DNA from: Bacteroidales bacterium
GTDB taxonomy: Bacteria > Bacteroidota > Bacteroidia > Bacteroidales > F082
Length of the DNA stretch: 34,181 bases
Direction: 5' to 3'
Assembly (NCBI GenBank): GCA_017428285.1
Contig: JAFRRE010000175.1
Coordinates: forward strand, 1-34,181
Positions 8,897-17,922 of this stretch are shown piece after piece (the stretch's first letter is position 1; the number at the start of each line of letters is the position of its first letter). The notes under the pieces were generated by a model, which saw only the letters and a list, made by a program, of their open reading frames with translations, was not told where the DNA came from and did not search any database. The translations under genes and the position numbers were made by a program.

Positions 8897-10156
8897 ATGG
8901 ACAACTACAAATTAGTAGAAACTTTCTCGGAATTCAAGGAATTCAAGAACATCGACCGCGAAGCCATGATGCGCATCATCGAGGATGTGTTCCGTGGCAT
9001 GCTGAACAAGAAGTTCGATTGCGACACCACCGATTTCATCGACATCATTGTCAATGTCGACAAGGGTGACTTCGAAATCTATCACAACCGCACTGTGGTT
9101 GAGGATGATGAACTGGAAGATCCGTTGCGTGAAATCAAGCTGTCGGATGCCATCAAGATTGAGCCCGACTTCGAGGTGGGTGAGGAAGTGAACGAGGAAC
9201 TGCGTATCGAAAGCTTTGGTCGCCGCGACATCCTTGCACTGCGCCAGAACCTTCAGACCAAAGTCTCTGAGTATGAGAAGGAAAACATCTTCCAGAAGTA
9301 CAAGGAGAAAGTGGGTGAAATCATCACTGCCGAAGTGGCTCATGTGTGGAAACGCGAGATTGTGGTCATCGATGATGAGAATATCGAGCTGATCCTGCCC
9401 AAGGCAGAACAGATTCCGGCCGACATATATAAGAAAGGTGATACCATCCGCGCCATCGTGAAGAGCGTGGAGAGTGTCAATGGCTCGCCTGTGGTTACCT
9501 TGTCGCGTACCTCCGAGGTCTTCTTGCAGCGCCTGCTTGAGGCCGAAGTTCCCGAGATTTACGATGGTCTCATCACTATCAAGAAGATTGTCCGTGAACC
9601 TGGTCAGCGTGCGAAGATCGCCGTTGAGTCCTACGATGACCGTATCGATCCTGTCGGTGCATGCGTCGGTATGAAGGGAACGCGTATCCACGGCATTGTC
9701 CGCGAGCTGCGCAACGAGAACATCGATGTCATCAACTGGACCACCAACCCCGTGCTGCTCATCACCCGTGCCCTCAGCCCGGCCAAGATTACGAACATCG
9801 TTCTGAGCAGCGACAACACGATGGCCAATGTGTATATGGAGAACGACCAGATCAGCCTTGCCATCGGTAAGGGCGGCTACAACATCAAGCTGGCTGGTAA
9901 GTTGACGGGTTACGAAATTGATGTCTACCGCAACAGTGAGGCCAACAACGCCGAAGAGGATGTTGACCTGCAAGAGTTCTCCGATGAAATCGACCAGTGG
10001 GTTATCGACTCACTGATCAAGATGGGTTGCGACACCGCCAAGGATGTGCTGTCGTACACCCCCGAAGAGGTGGCCTCGCGTGCCGACCTCGAAATTGAGA
10101 CCGTCAAGGATGTGTTCCGCATCCTGAAGGCTGAGTTTGAACAAGATGCCGAATGA
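8897..10156 (+). CDS. nusA: Transcription termination/antitermination factor NusA
   Basis: RNA-polymerase-associated factor of 419 residues that modulates pausing, termination and antitermination. In order: N-terminal RNAP-binding domain (to about 125), S1 domain (about 135-200, GEIITAEVAHVWKREIVV to VVTLSRTS), then two KH domains (about 230-370) with DPVGACVGMKGTRI and ISLAIGKGGYNIKLAGKLTGYEIDV. The GMKG and GKGG loops are the KH RNA-binding loops. A C-terminal helical stretch (DQWVIDSLIKMGCDTAKDVL) resembles the HhH-like tail seen in Bacteroidota NusA. It lies 42 bases upstream of infB. The gap of 111 bases to rimP is filled by palindromic repeats. Confidence 0.97.
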   Translation: MDNYKLVETFSEFKEFKNIDREAMMRIIEDVFRGMLNKKFDCDTTDFIDIIVNVDKGDFEIYHNRTVVEDDELEDPLREIKLSDAIKIEPDFEVGEEVNEELRIESFGRRDILALRQNLQTKVSEYEKENIFQKYKEKVGEIITAEVAHVWKREIVVIDDENIELILPKAEQIPADIYKKGDTIRAIVKSVESVNGSPVVTLSRTSEVFLQRLLEAEVPEIYDGLITIKKIVREPGQRAKIAVESYDDRIDPVGACVGMKGTRIHGIVRELRNENIDVINWTTNPVLLITRALSPAKITNIVLSSDNTMANVYMENDQISLAIGKGGYNIKLAGKLTGYEIDVYRNSEANNAEEDVDLQEFSDEIDQWVIDSLIKMGCDTAKDVLSYTPEEVASRADLEIETVKDVFRILKAEFEQDAE

Positions 10157-10198
10157 TGCCAAGGCAAATAAATAAACGAGAAACAAAGAGAAGAAACT

Positions 10199-13075
10199 AT
10201 GTCCGAAGAAACTAATTTTTCAATTCGATTGTCGAAAGCGGCAAAAGAATTCAATGTGGGAAAGGACACCATCGTGGAATTCCTTGCTAAAAAAGGATTC
10301 CAAGTTGATCCCTCTCCCAACACGAAGCTCACGGCAGACATGTATGCGCTGCTCGTGAAGGAATATCAGGGCGAGAAGGAAGTGAAGAACGAGGCCATGA
10401 AATTGGGTAACCTCTCTTTCAAAGGTGGTAGTGTTTCCGTTGATTCGGCATTACAATCACAGAAAGTCGTCGATGAGGAAGAACACGAAGAAGTGATCAT
10501 CCGCACGAATACGATAGCATCGCCAATTAAGAAGACGGCTAAGCCTGTAGCTGCTGAGCCGGAAAAGGTAGAGGCAAAGGAAGAAACTCCGAAGCAAGAA
10601 GTTGAAACGACGGCTGAGAAGGCTGAACCTGAAAAGAAGGATGACAACGTTTCAGGCATCTCGCTGAATATCCTCGGCAAGATTGACTTGGAGCCGAAAC
10701 CTCGCGAAAAGAAGAAGGAGAAGAAAACTGAAAAGCCTGTCCAACCTCAGGAGAAGAAGCAGGAAAAACCTCAACCGAAGCCAGAGGAAAAGAAAAAGGA
10801 AGAACCTGCCAAGGTTGCGCCCGTTAAGGAGGAAGAGAAACCTGTCGAGCCTAAGGTCATACGTTTGGAAGCTCCCAAACTGACGGGTCCCACTGTTTTG
10901 GGTACTTTGGAACTGCCTGTCGAGAAGAAAGGTGGCAAGCCTGGCGAGTCGAAGAAAAAGAAACGCAAACGCATCTCGGGTGCCAAGCCTGAAGGCTCGT
11001 CGGAGAATCCTACAGGCCCCAATGTGAACGCAGGCGGCAAGAAACAGGACGGCAATAAGCCTGGCAAGGGCCAAAAACCCGCTGACCAAGGTGGCAAGAA
11101 AGGCCCGAAGGATAATCAGAAACTGAGCAAGAAAGACAAAAAGTCGAAACGCGAGGAAAAGCCCGAATTGAGCGAAGAGGAAATCTCGAAGCAGATCAAA
11201 GACACCTTGGCACGTCTCGCTCCTATGGGCAAGTCGAAGACCTCCAAGCACCGCCGTGAGAAGCGTCAGGCAGTGGCAGGCACTATGATGGAGGAGATGA
11301 TGCGTCAAGAAGAGGACAAGAAAGTATTGAAGGTGACCGAGTTCGTGACCGCCAACGAGTTGGCGACCATGATGAACGTGCCTGTGGTGAAGGTTATCGG
11401 TACCTGCATGAGTCTCGGTATGCCGGTCTCCATCAACCAACGTCTTGATGCCGAAGCATTGACCGTGGTGGCCGAAGAATTTGGCTTCCAAGTCGACTTT
11501 GTCAGTGCGGATGTACAAGAGGCCATCGCTGAGACCGAAGAGATTGACCGCGAAGAAGACCTTGTTCCCCGCGCTCCTGTCGTCACCGTCATGGGTCACG
11601 TCGACCATGGTAAGACCAAACTTTTGGACTATATTCGTAATACTAACGTGGTGGCCGGTGAGGCTGGTGGTATCACCCAACACATCGGTGCCTATGAGGT
11701 GACCACCGAAAGCGGCAAAAAGATTACCTTCTTAGATACCCCTGGTCACGAAGCCTTCACGGCCATGCGTGCCCGTGGTGCCAAGATCACCGACGTCGCC
11801 ATCATCGTCATCGCTACCGATGATAGCGTGATGCCGCAGACCGTCGAGGCTATCAACCATGCACAAGCCGCTGGTGTGCCTATCGTCTTCGCACTGAATA
11901 AGATTGATAAGCCCACTGCCAACCCCGACAAGATCCGTGAGCAGTTGGCCAACATGAACATCCTCGTTGAAAGCTGGGGCGGTAAGTACCAAGACCAGGA
12001 AATCGCCGCTAAGATCGGTCTTAATGTCGATGCACTGCTTGAGAAGGTGCTGCTTGAGGCTGAGTTCCTCGACCTGAAGGCCAACCCGAACCGTCTCGCC
12101 AAGGGCACAGTCATCGAGTCGGCTTTGGACAAAGGCCGTGGCTATGTGGCCAAGATTTTGGTGCAGAACGGCACCTTGAAGATTGGCGACATGGTGCTGG
12201 CTGGCACCACCTATGGCAAGGTGAAGGCCATGTTCGACGACCACAACCGTCCCGTCAAGGAGGCAGGTCCTTCCACGCCGGTGCTGTTGCTGGGCTTGAA
12301 CGGCGCTCCCATGCCGGGCGACGCCTTCAACGTGATGACCGACGAGCGCGAGGTGAAAGCCATCGCCAACCGTCGTGAGCAGCTGCAGCGCGAGCAGACG
12401 CGCCGCACCAGCCCGCACATCACCTTGGACGAGATTGGCCGCCGCATCGCCATCGGCGACTTCAAGGAGCTGAACATCATCGTCAAGGCTGACGTTGACG
12501 GCTCCGTCGAGGCTCTGGCCGACAGTTTGCTGAAGCTCTCCACCGAAGAGGTGCAGGTCAACGTCATCCACAAGTCGGTGGGTGCCATCAGCGAGTCGGA
12601 CGTCATGCTGGCTTCGGCATCCAACGCCGTCATCGTGGGCTTCAACGTGCGTCCTACCGCGCAGGCGCGTAAGATGGCTGAGAATGAGAAGATTGACATT
12701 CGCTTGTACTCCATCATCTACACCGCCATCGAGGAAATCAAGGCCGCTATCGAAGGCATGTTGGCTCCCGACATCGAAGAGGTGGTCACCTGCAACCTCG
12801 AGATCCGCGAGACCTTCAAGATCAGCAAGGTCGGCACCATCGCTGGTTGCATGGTCTTGGACGGCAAGGTCACCCGCAACACCAAGATCCGTGTCATCCG
12901 CGACGGCATCGTGATCTACACGGGCATGCTCGGCTCCTTGAAACGTTACAAGGACGACGTCAAGGAAGTCAGCGCGGGCATGGACTGCGGCTTGAACATT
13001 GAGAACTTCAACGACATTAAGGTCGGCGACATCATCGAGGGTTACACCGAGAAGGAAGTCGCAAGGAAGTTATAA
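10199..13075 (+). CDS. infB: Translation initiation factor IF-2
   Basis: GTPase of 958 residues that brings initiator fMet-tRNA to the 30S subunit and promotes subunit joining. Residues 4-55 ([19 protein letters not shown]) are the small N-terminal IF2-associated domain. About 90-340 is a Lys/Glu/Pro/Gly-rich linker. The second IF2_N domain spans about 375-430. The G domain begins near 460: GHVDHGKT (466-473) is G1, DTPGHEAF is G3 and NKID is G4. Beta-barrel domains and the C-terminal fMet-tRNA-binding region follow ([37 protein letters not shown]). It is the last gene of the rimP-nusA-infB unit, with a terminator 30 bases after the stop. Confidence 0.98.
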   Translation: MSEETNFSIRLSKAAKEFNVGKDTIVEFLAKKGFQVDPSPNTKLTADMYALLVKEYQGEKEVKNEAMKLGNLSFKGGSVSVDSALQSQKVVDEEEHEEVIIRTNTIASPIKKTAKPVAAEPEKVEAKEETPKQEVETTAEKAEPEKKDDNVSGISLNILGKIDLEPKPREKKKEKKTEKPVQPQEKKQEKPQPKPEEKKKEEPAKVAPVKEEEKPVEPKVIRLEAPKLTGPTVLGTLELPVEKKGGKPGESKKKKRKRISGAKPEGSSENPTGPNVNAGGKKQDGNKPGKGQKPADQGGKKGPKDNQKLSKKDKKSKREEKPELSEEEISKQIKDTLARLAPMGKSKTSKHRREKRQAVAGTMMEEMMRQEEDKKVLKVTEFVTANELATMMNVPVVKVIGTCMSLGMPVSINQRLDAEALTVVAEEFGFQVDFVSADVQEAIAETEEIDREEDLVPRAPVVTVMGHVDHGKTKLLDYIRNTNVVAGEAGGITQHIGAYEVTTESGKKITFLDTPGHEAFTAMRARGAKITDVAIIVIATDDSVMPQTVEAINHAQAAGVPIVFALNKIDKPTANPDKIREQLANMNILVESWGGKYQDQEIAAKIGLNVDALLEKVLLEAEFLDLKANPNRLAKGTVIESALDKGRGYVAKILVQNGTLKIGDMVLAGTTYGKVKAMFDDHNRPVKEAGPSTPVLLLGLNGAPMPGDAFNVMTDEREVKAIANRREQLQREQTRRTSPHITLDEIGRRIAIGDFKELNIIVKADVDGSVEALADSLLKLSTEEVQVNVIHKSVGAISESDVMLASASNAVIVGFNVRPTAQARKMAENEKIDIRLYSIIYTAIEEIKAAIEGMLAPDIEEVVTCNLEIRETFKISKVGTIAGCMVLDGKVTRNTKIRVIRDGIVIYTGMLGSLKRYKDDVKEVSAGMDCGLNIENFNDIKVGDIIEGYTEKEVARKL

Positions 13076-13104
13076 GGTGTTTGATGTTACAATGCTTTGG
13101 AAAC

Positions 13105-13136
13105 AGCCTCGGCAACCTGTCTGTCGAGGCTTTTTT
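13105..13136 (+). terminator. Intrinsic terminator after infB
   Basis: AGCCTCG (13105-13111) pairs with CGAGGCT (13125-13131), followed by six T. It closes the rimP-nusA-infB transcript. Confidence 0.88.
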
Positions 13137-13187
13137 ATGCACTTTTGAGAATTTTGTAAGCAACTTTTGAGAAATTCTGTTTTTTCT

Positions 13188-13217
13188 TTTGTTTATTCTA
13201 TTTATTTCCTAATTTTG
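13188..13217 (+). promoter_or_regulatory. Strong Bacteroidota promoter for the structured RNA
   Basis: The -33 TTTG (13188-13191) and -7 TAATTTTG (13210-13217) are 18 bases apart, predicting a start near 13224. This is one of the best two-element promoters in the window and no start codon follows at a normal distance, which points to a non-coding transcript. Upstream, ACTTTTGAGA occurs twice (13140-13149 and 13163-13172). Confidence 0.65.
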
Positions 13218-13223
13218 CCCCGT

Positions 13224-13453
13224 TAATGTATAAAATAACGCCTATGAAATAGCAGCCGTAAGGCATATATAGAAGCAAGATATTTCACATATTCAGACAA
13301 TTAGCATATTCTGCCTTATCGAAAGTTTGGCGATTTGAGATTGGGCTCTCAGAAATGGCTAAAGTCACGCGATTGAGCGTGAACTATTGCCATTCGGAGC
13401 CTAAGGTATGCCAAACACCTCGATAAGCGGATGCAAAAGTGTCACGCTTTTTT
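13224..13453 (+). ncRNA. Putative small structured RNA, rod-shaped, possibly 6S-like
   Basis: About 230 bases with a promoter at one end and a terminator at the other, and no convincing reading frame. The 3' two thirds fold into a long rod. CTTATCGA (13315-13322) pairs with TCGATAAG (13420-13427), and GTTTGGC (13325-13331) with GCCAAAC (13410-13416). After an open internal bubble, GGCTC (13344-13348) pairs with GAGCC (13397-13401), AATGGC (13354-13359) with GCCATT (13389-13394), and TCACGC with GCGTGA around the loop GATTGA (13371-13376). A long closing stem, a central bubble and an apical stem is the 6S RNA layout, but I see no sequence proof of 6S. The alternative is an attenuating leader of the downstream operon, which has no obvious promoter of its own. 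Confidence 0.6.
13435..13453 (+). terminator. Intrinsic terminator of the structured RNA
   Basis: AAAAGTG (13435-13441), loop TCA, CGCTTTT (13445-13451), then further T. It lies 46 bases upstream of the next start codon, so it would also act as an attenuator for the exported-protein operon. Confidence 0.7.
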
Positions 13454-13498
13454 GTGCCTACACAAACGAATGAACAATAAACTTCTAAAACATTCAAT

Positions 13499-14287
13499 AT
13501 GAAGAAATTCCTACTACTAACAATCCTGATTTCACTGTCCGCACTATGTTTCGGGCAGGATGTCGAGACAGTGTCGGAACGGTTCCATTACCGATACTTG
13601 AAAAAGGAACAGACCAAAGAGCAAATCCAAAAGGACAACGAGGAACGCCAACGCAACTGGCAGGAGGAACTGGCCGCCATGAAGGCCAACCTTGCCGAGG
13701 GGCAGCGCGTTTCCGACAATGTGAAGATTGAGGTGCAGACGGATGTCGAGGACAACGACCTCATCATCTCTGTGGCCTACGAAACGCTTGTCGTTGCCGA
13801 TGCCGCCGATGACTATGCCCTCGGCAAGTACACCATCCAAAACTCGAACGCCTGTATGTTGATGTGCAACTTCCTGAAAAGCAAGCTGGAAAACGATCTT
13901 GTCGACTACCTGAAGGAAGGTGCCAAGGTGGACGCGAAGATTACTGGTGCCACCGATGGCACGCCCATTCGCTCGCGCATTGCCTACAAAGGCGAATATG
14001 GCGACTTCACCGACAAGCCCATCACCTTGAATGGCGCTCCTTACAACATGACCGTGACGCAAAAATCGGGTGTGACCACCAATGGCCAACTGGCATTTCT
14101 GCGCACCCAAGGCGTTGAGGACTTTTTGAAGACGCAAGTGGAACCTTTGAAGCACACCGAGAATACTTTCCAAAGTATCGCTGTAGAAAACAAGGAAAAA
14201 GGTGGCGGCTACCGTCGCGTATCGGTCGAGATGACCATTCGCGGCGCCTTTACTGAAGTGGAACCCGAAAAAACCGAGAAGCCATGA
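13499..14287 (+). CDS. Exported protein of unknown function with an OmpA-like C-terminal pattern
   Basis: Protein of 262 residues with a clear signal peptide (MKKFLLLTILISLSALCFGQ, cut after about residue 19). Residues 32-70 are highly charged and helical (EQTKEQIQKDNEERQRNWQE). The C-terminal half has spaced features of the OmpA peptidoglycan-binding fold (ITGATDGTPI, NGQLAFLRTQGVEDFL, then GGGYRRVSVEMTI), but the canonical Asp/Arg contact residues are not clearly present, so this is only a fold-level suggestion. Its stop overlaps the next start by four bases (ATGA), which indicates translational coupling. I do not recognise a named family. Confidence 0.85.
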   Translation: MKKFLLLTILISLSALCFGQDVETVSERFHYRYLKKEQTKEQIQKDNEERQRNWQEELAAMKANLAEGQRVSDNVKIEVQTDVEDNDLIISVAYETLVVADAADDYALGKYTIQNSNACMLMCNFLKSKLENDLVDYLKEGAKVDAKITGATDGTPIRSRIAYKGEYGDFTDKPITLNGAPYNMTVTQKSGVTTNGQLAFLRTQGVEDFLKTQVEPLKHTENTFQSIAVENKEKGGGYRRVSVEMTIRGAFTEVEPEKTEKP

Positions 14288-15126
14288 AGAAAAAAAGAAT
14301 GATTTTGGCTGCCCTAATAATAATAGGTGTGCAAACGCTCATGGCACAGCAAGACAATGTGACCAACATCCGAGCCAAGCAGCAGGACAAAATGGTGACC
14401 ATCACATACGACCTGAACGTGCGTTCGGAGGTGAAACTTTTCATCTCGCTTGACGACGGACAGCATTACACCGACACGATGAAGGTGACAGGATACATCA
14501 ACCGCGTAGTGCCCAAAGGCAAGAACCGTACCATCCGCTGGCAGGCTTTCAATGACTTAGGCTATGGCGACTATCCCCTGATTCGTTTCAAGTTCGTGAC
14601 CAAGGAAGCGCAACAAACGCAAGCACCTAAGGTGAAACGCATCCCAAAAATCTCCTTTGCCACTTTGAACGGTGCCTATACCAACACGGAGAATCCTTCC
14701 GTGGGCTTCACCATCGGACAAGTGCAAAAGTTCGGCTGGTTCGCCTCGGTGATGAGTGGCTTCAACTTTGCAGGCCTTTTTCCGGCAGCCGTGAGCGATG
14801 CCGAAGGCTTTGTGGGAGAGGATTTGCCTTTCTATAAGGACGAATATGCCAAGACAGTGCTTTCCGTCATGGGCGGCGGCGTGATGCGTTTGAACGACTG
14901 GATGTATGTGAAAGCGGGTGCGGGCTTCGGCAACCGCTCGCTGTCGTGGAAGACTTTGGATGACCGCTGGGTGCGCAACGGTGGCTATTCTGCCGTGGGC
15001 GTGGACGTTTCGGCGGGTATGATGTTCAACTTCGGAGGCTTTATCCTCTCGTTGGATGCAGTGACCACCAACTTCAAGATTTTTGAAGGTAAGATTGGCT
15101 TGGGATATAGTTTTGAAAACCGTTAA
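14284..15126 (+). CDS. Exported protein of unknown function, probable beta-sandwich plus outer-membrane-like part
   Basis: Protein of 280 residues with a signal peptide ending in MAQ (about residue 21). Residues 25-110 look like an immunoglobulin-like sandwich (DKMVTITYDLNVRSEVKLFISLDD, later NRTIRWQAFNDLG). From about residue 125, alternating aromatic and small residues with many Gly (VGFTIGQVQKFGWFASVMSG, YVKAGAGFGNRSLSWK, GMMFNFGGFILSLDAV) and the last residues KIGLGYSFENR suggest beta-strands of a small barrel. It overlaps the preceding gene by four bases and lies 12 bases upstream of the first lipoprotein, so it belongs to the same operon. Confidence 0.85.
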   Translation: MKKKRMILAALIIIGVQTLMAQQDNVTNIRAKQQDKMVTITYDLNVRSEVKLFISLDDGQHYTDTMKVTGYINRVVPKGKNRTIRWQAFNDLGYGDYPLIRFKFVTKEAQQTQAPKVKRIPKISFATLNGAYTNTENPSVGFTIGQVQKFGWFASVMSGFNFAGLFPAAVSDAEGFVGEDLPFYKDEYAKTVLSVMGGGVMRLNDWMYVKAGAGFGNRSLSWKTLDDRWVRNGGYSAVGVDVSAGMMFNFGGFILSLDAVTTNFKIFEGKIGLGYSFENR

Positions 15127-15138
15127 AAACCGAATGAA

Positions 15139-17910
15139 ATGAAAAAGTTAAGCTTAATGATATTGCTTCTTGTGGTGGCCTTGGCCTCCTGCAAGAAGAC
15201 CCCAGAAGTGAACCTGAAATATGTGGATGTAGAGCGCGACCTGATTACCGTGGGCACGACTACGGCCACTGTGCAGTGCGACTACCAATATATCGCCACT
15301 TTGAAGAAAGCCTATCTCTATTATGGTGAAGGCGAGGATGAGGCAGACATGAATACCGCCGAGATGCGCGTGGTGCAAAACACCTTGTATGTCGACCTGG
15401 CTGGGCTGAAGGAGAACACTACCTACAGCTATTACTACGAGTTCCACAATGGTTTCAACTCTATGCGGACAGTGGCAAAGACCTTCAAGACCGAAGGTTC
15501 GGGTGCTACGATTACCTTGCCTACCGTGATTACCGCAGAAGTAACCGAGATAACAACCAATTCCGCCAAGGGCGGCGGCGAAGTGACCAACGACGGCGGT
15601 GCTGAAGTGACAGAGCGTGGCATTTGCTGGAGCACCAATGCGAATCCTACTTTGAGTGATAACCACATTGCCGCAGGTGCGGGAATAGGTGTTTTCACTG
15701 CCATGATGAATAGTTTGGAAGCTAATACCACATATCATGTTCGTGCATACGCTACAAATGAGAAGGGCACGGCTTATGGTTTTGACAGGGAGTTCGTAAC
15801 GGTTGGTGGAGGAGGGAACGATCAAGAAGGAGCGTTGTCTGGAATGTTTTCTGTTGCACCTGATAGATGGGTGCGTTTTTCGAAAGGTAATCTTCAGTAT
15901 CAAGCCTCTACAAATACTTGGAGATTTGCAGAAAACCAATGGGATTATGTGGGAGATGAGATAAAAGGAACAGTGTATGAGAATGGAGAAAAATGCGATA
16001 ATGACTTGATATCTTCCACTTATAGTGGTTGGATTGATTTGTTTGGCTGGGGAACTAGTGGATATGATAATACAGCAAATGACCCATATGCAATCAATTA
16101 TCAACCTTGGTCGATTATAGATGAAGATGTGGACACGACTTATAATAAATACGGATATGGTCCATCCATCAATCAGCCAGATATTAATTTGGTTGGAACC
16201 AGTAAGAATTATGATTGGGGCGTTTACAATGCAATTAGCAACGGAGGTAATGTGTCTGGCATTTGGCGGACGATGTCTTTCCAAGAAACCAATTACATGC
16301 TTGGCCAAAGGGAAGGTGCAGTGAATAAGCGGTCTATTGGAACCGTACATGGTGTTTATGGATTAATACTTCTTCCAGATGTTTGGAATCAACCAAATGG
16401 GGTGAACTTTGTTCCTAATGCGGATAATTGGGAAACCAATGTATTTACCGATTCACAATGGACTTTAATGGAAAACGCAGGGGCTGCTTTTCTTCCAGCT
16501 TCCGGATATAGAATATGGAATCAGGTCGTGAGTAATTATGTGCAGTTTAAAGGTGAATATTGGACCACGACGCGTTCAGGATCAACCTCATGGTTGGCCT
16601 GGCATGCAATAGGTCATTTTGTTTTTGACCCAGGAGGTTGTTATGGGGGGAGTGGTGCTGAACAGTTTTATGGGCGTCCAGTTCGCCTTGTGCAAGATGA
16701 TAATCCTCAACCTTCAATCCAAACACCTACTGTCATCACTTCCGATGTCTCAAATGTTACTTCAAACTCGGCCATTTGTGGCGGCGAAGTAACCAGCGAT
16801 GGCGGTGCTATAGTTACCGAACGCGGCATTTGCTGGAGCACTAATGCCAATCCAACAATCAGCGATAGTCATGCGCCTGCTGGCACTGGAATAGGAATGT
16901 TCTCTGCCTCCATGAACGGCCTTCAAGCCTCAACCACTTATCATGTTCGTGCTTATGCAACTAACGAGGCTGGTACGGCGTATGGAGAGGATAAAGAGTT
17001 TACTACACTTTCTGGAGGAGGTAATGAACATGAAGGTGCTCTGTCGGGTATGTTCTCTGTTGCAGAAGACAGATGGGTCCGTTTCTCAAAAGGTAATCTT
17101 CAATATCAAGCATCGACAGGTATTTGGCGTTTTGCTGAAAACCAATGGGACTATGTAGGAACACAGCACCCAAATTATGGAACCCCAGGGGGAACAGTTT
17201 TTGGAAGTGATAATTTTTATATTTCTTCTACATATATAGGCTGGATAGACCTTTTTGGTTGGGGTACTAGCGGTTGGAATAACGGCAATGTTTATTATCA
17301 GCCCTACGATTATGAAGAATTGTCTGTTTGGAATGCCTATGATTATGGTTATGGCTACGGCCCCACAGATGGAACAAGTTATCGTTTTAATCTGACAGGT
17401 ACATACGCCAATGCCGATTGGGGCATTCACAACTCCATTATAAATGGCGGCAATATGCCAAGTCAGTGGCGCACCCTGACAATAGAGGAATGGAATTATT
17501 TGATAAACAGCCGAACCACGTCATCGGGCATTCGCTTTGCCAAAGGTGTCGTTAATGGTGTGAATGGTTTTATCTTGTTACCTGATGATTGGAATAGTTC
17601 GGTCTTTACTTTGAATTACATCAATCGAGAAGATGCGGTTTTCGCCACTAATGTTATTAATGCGTCAGATTGGGAAACGATTGAATTTAATGGAGCTGTT
17701 TTCCTACCTGCTGCAGGCGGGCGAGGGAAGACAATAATTAACTATGTTGGTACACATGGCGAATACTGGTCGACAACTTATAACAACAATGACGAAAATT
17801 GTGCAGGTGCTTATAGTGTGCATTTTGGGGAATACGATCTTAACACATATTATGGCCTCTATCGAGCTGGTGGTATTTCTGTTCGTTTGGTTCAAGATGA
17901 TAACCCGTAA
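15139..17910 (+). CDS. Surface lipoprotein with two Fn3-like and two paralogous C-type-lectin-like domains
   Basis: Protein of 923 residues. The lipobox ALASC puts the lipidated Cys at 18. Residues 25-120 form an Fn3-like domain, 125-222 another with the signature TERGICWSTNANPT, 229-521 the domain starting GALSGMFSVAPDRWV, then a second copy of each (about 529-624 and 633-922). The large domain carries RFSKGNLQYQAST, RFAENQWDYVG, GWIDLFGWGTSG and a C-terminal EYWTTTRSG...RPVRLVQDD, which resembles the Fib_succ_major/FGE-like fold with its closing G-x-SVR motif. It is probably exposed at the cell surface; ligand unknown. From about 15780 the DNA becomes visibly richer in A+T than the start of the gene. 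It is the third gene of the 13499-19161 operon. Confidence 0.88.
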   Translation: MKKLSLMILLLVVALASCKKTPEVNLKYVDVERDLITVGTTTATVQCDYQYIATLKKAYLYYGEGEDEADMNTAEMRVVQNTLYVDLAGLKENTTYSYYYEFHNGFNSMRTVAKTFKTEGSGATITLPTVITAEVTEITTNSAKGGGEVTNDGGAEVTERGICWSTNANPTLSDNHIAAGAGIGVFTAMMNSLEANTTYHVRAYATNEKGTAYGFDREFVTVGGGGNDQEGALSGMFSVAPDRWVRFSKGNLQYQASTNTWRFAENQWDYVGDEIKGTVYENGEKCDNDLISSTYSGWIDLFGWGTSGYDNTANDPYAINYQPWSIIDEDVDTTYNKYGYGPSINQPDINLVGTSKNYDWGVYNAISNGGNVSGIWRTMSFQETNYMLGQREGAVNKRSIGTVHGVYGLILLPDVWNQPNGVNFVPNADNWETNVFTDSQWTLMENAGAAFLPASGYRIWNQVVSNYVQFKGEYWTTTRSGSTSWLAWHAIGHFVFDPGGCYGGSGAEQFYGRPVRLVQDDNPQPSIQTPTVITSDVSNVTSNSAICGGEVTSDGGAIVTERGICWSTNANPTISDSHAPAGTGIGMFSASMNGLQASTTYHVRAYATNEAGTAYGEDKEFTTLSGGGNEHEGALSGMFSVAEDRWVRFSKGNLQYQASTGIWRFAENQWDYVGTQHPNYGTPGGTVFGSDNFYISSTYIGWIDLFGWGTSGWNNGNVYYQPYDYEELSVWNAYDYGYGYGPTDGTSYRFNLTGTYANADWGIHNSIINGGNMPSQWRTLTIEEWNYLINSRTTSSGIRFAKGVVNGVNGFILLPDDWNSSVFTLNYINREDAVFATNVINASDWETIEFNGAVFLPAAGGRGKTIINYVGTHGEYWSTTYNNNDENCAGAYSVHFGEYDLNTYYGLYRAGGISVRLVQDDNP

Positions 17911-17922
17911 AACTCAAAAACA

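Noticed and set aside
8827..9069. Frame starting in the palindromic repeat before nusA
   Set aside because: It is out of frame with nusA and mostly overlaps it; codons are those of the repeat and of nusA in a wrong frame.
8912..9973. Long minus-strand frame opposite nusA (353 codons)
   Set aside because: The sequence is the antisense of conserved S1/KH codons and is biased by their third positions; nusA is certain.
10652..11683. Minus-strand frame opposite infB, rich in Leu/Phe/Arg
   Set aside because: It is the antisense of the Lys/Glu-rich linker of IF-2; the apparent membrane-like composition is an artefact.
15154..16350. Minus-strand frame opposite the first surface lipoprotein (398 codons)
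   Set aside because: No family resemblance; the plus-strand gene has a signal peptide, lipobox and repeated domains.
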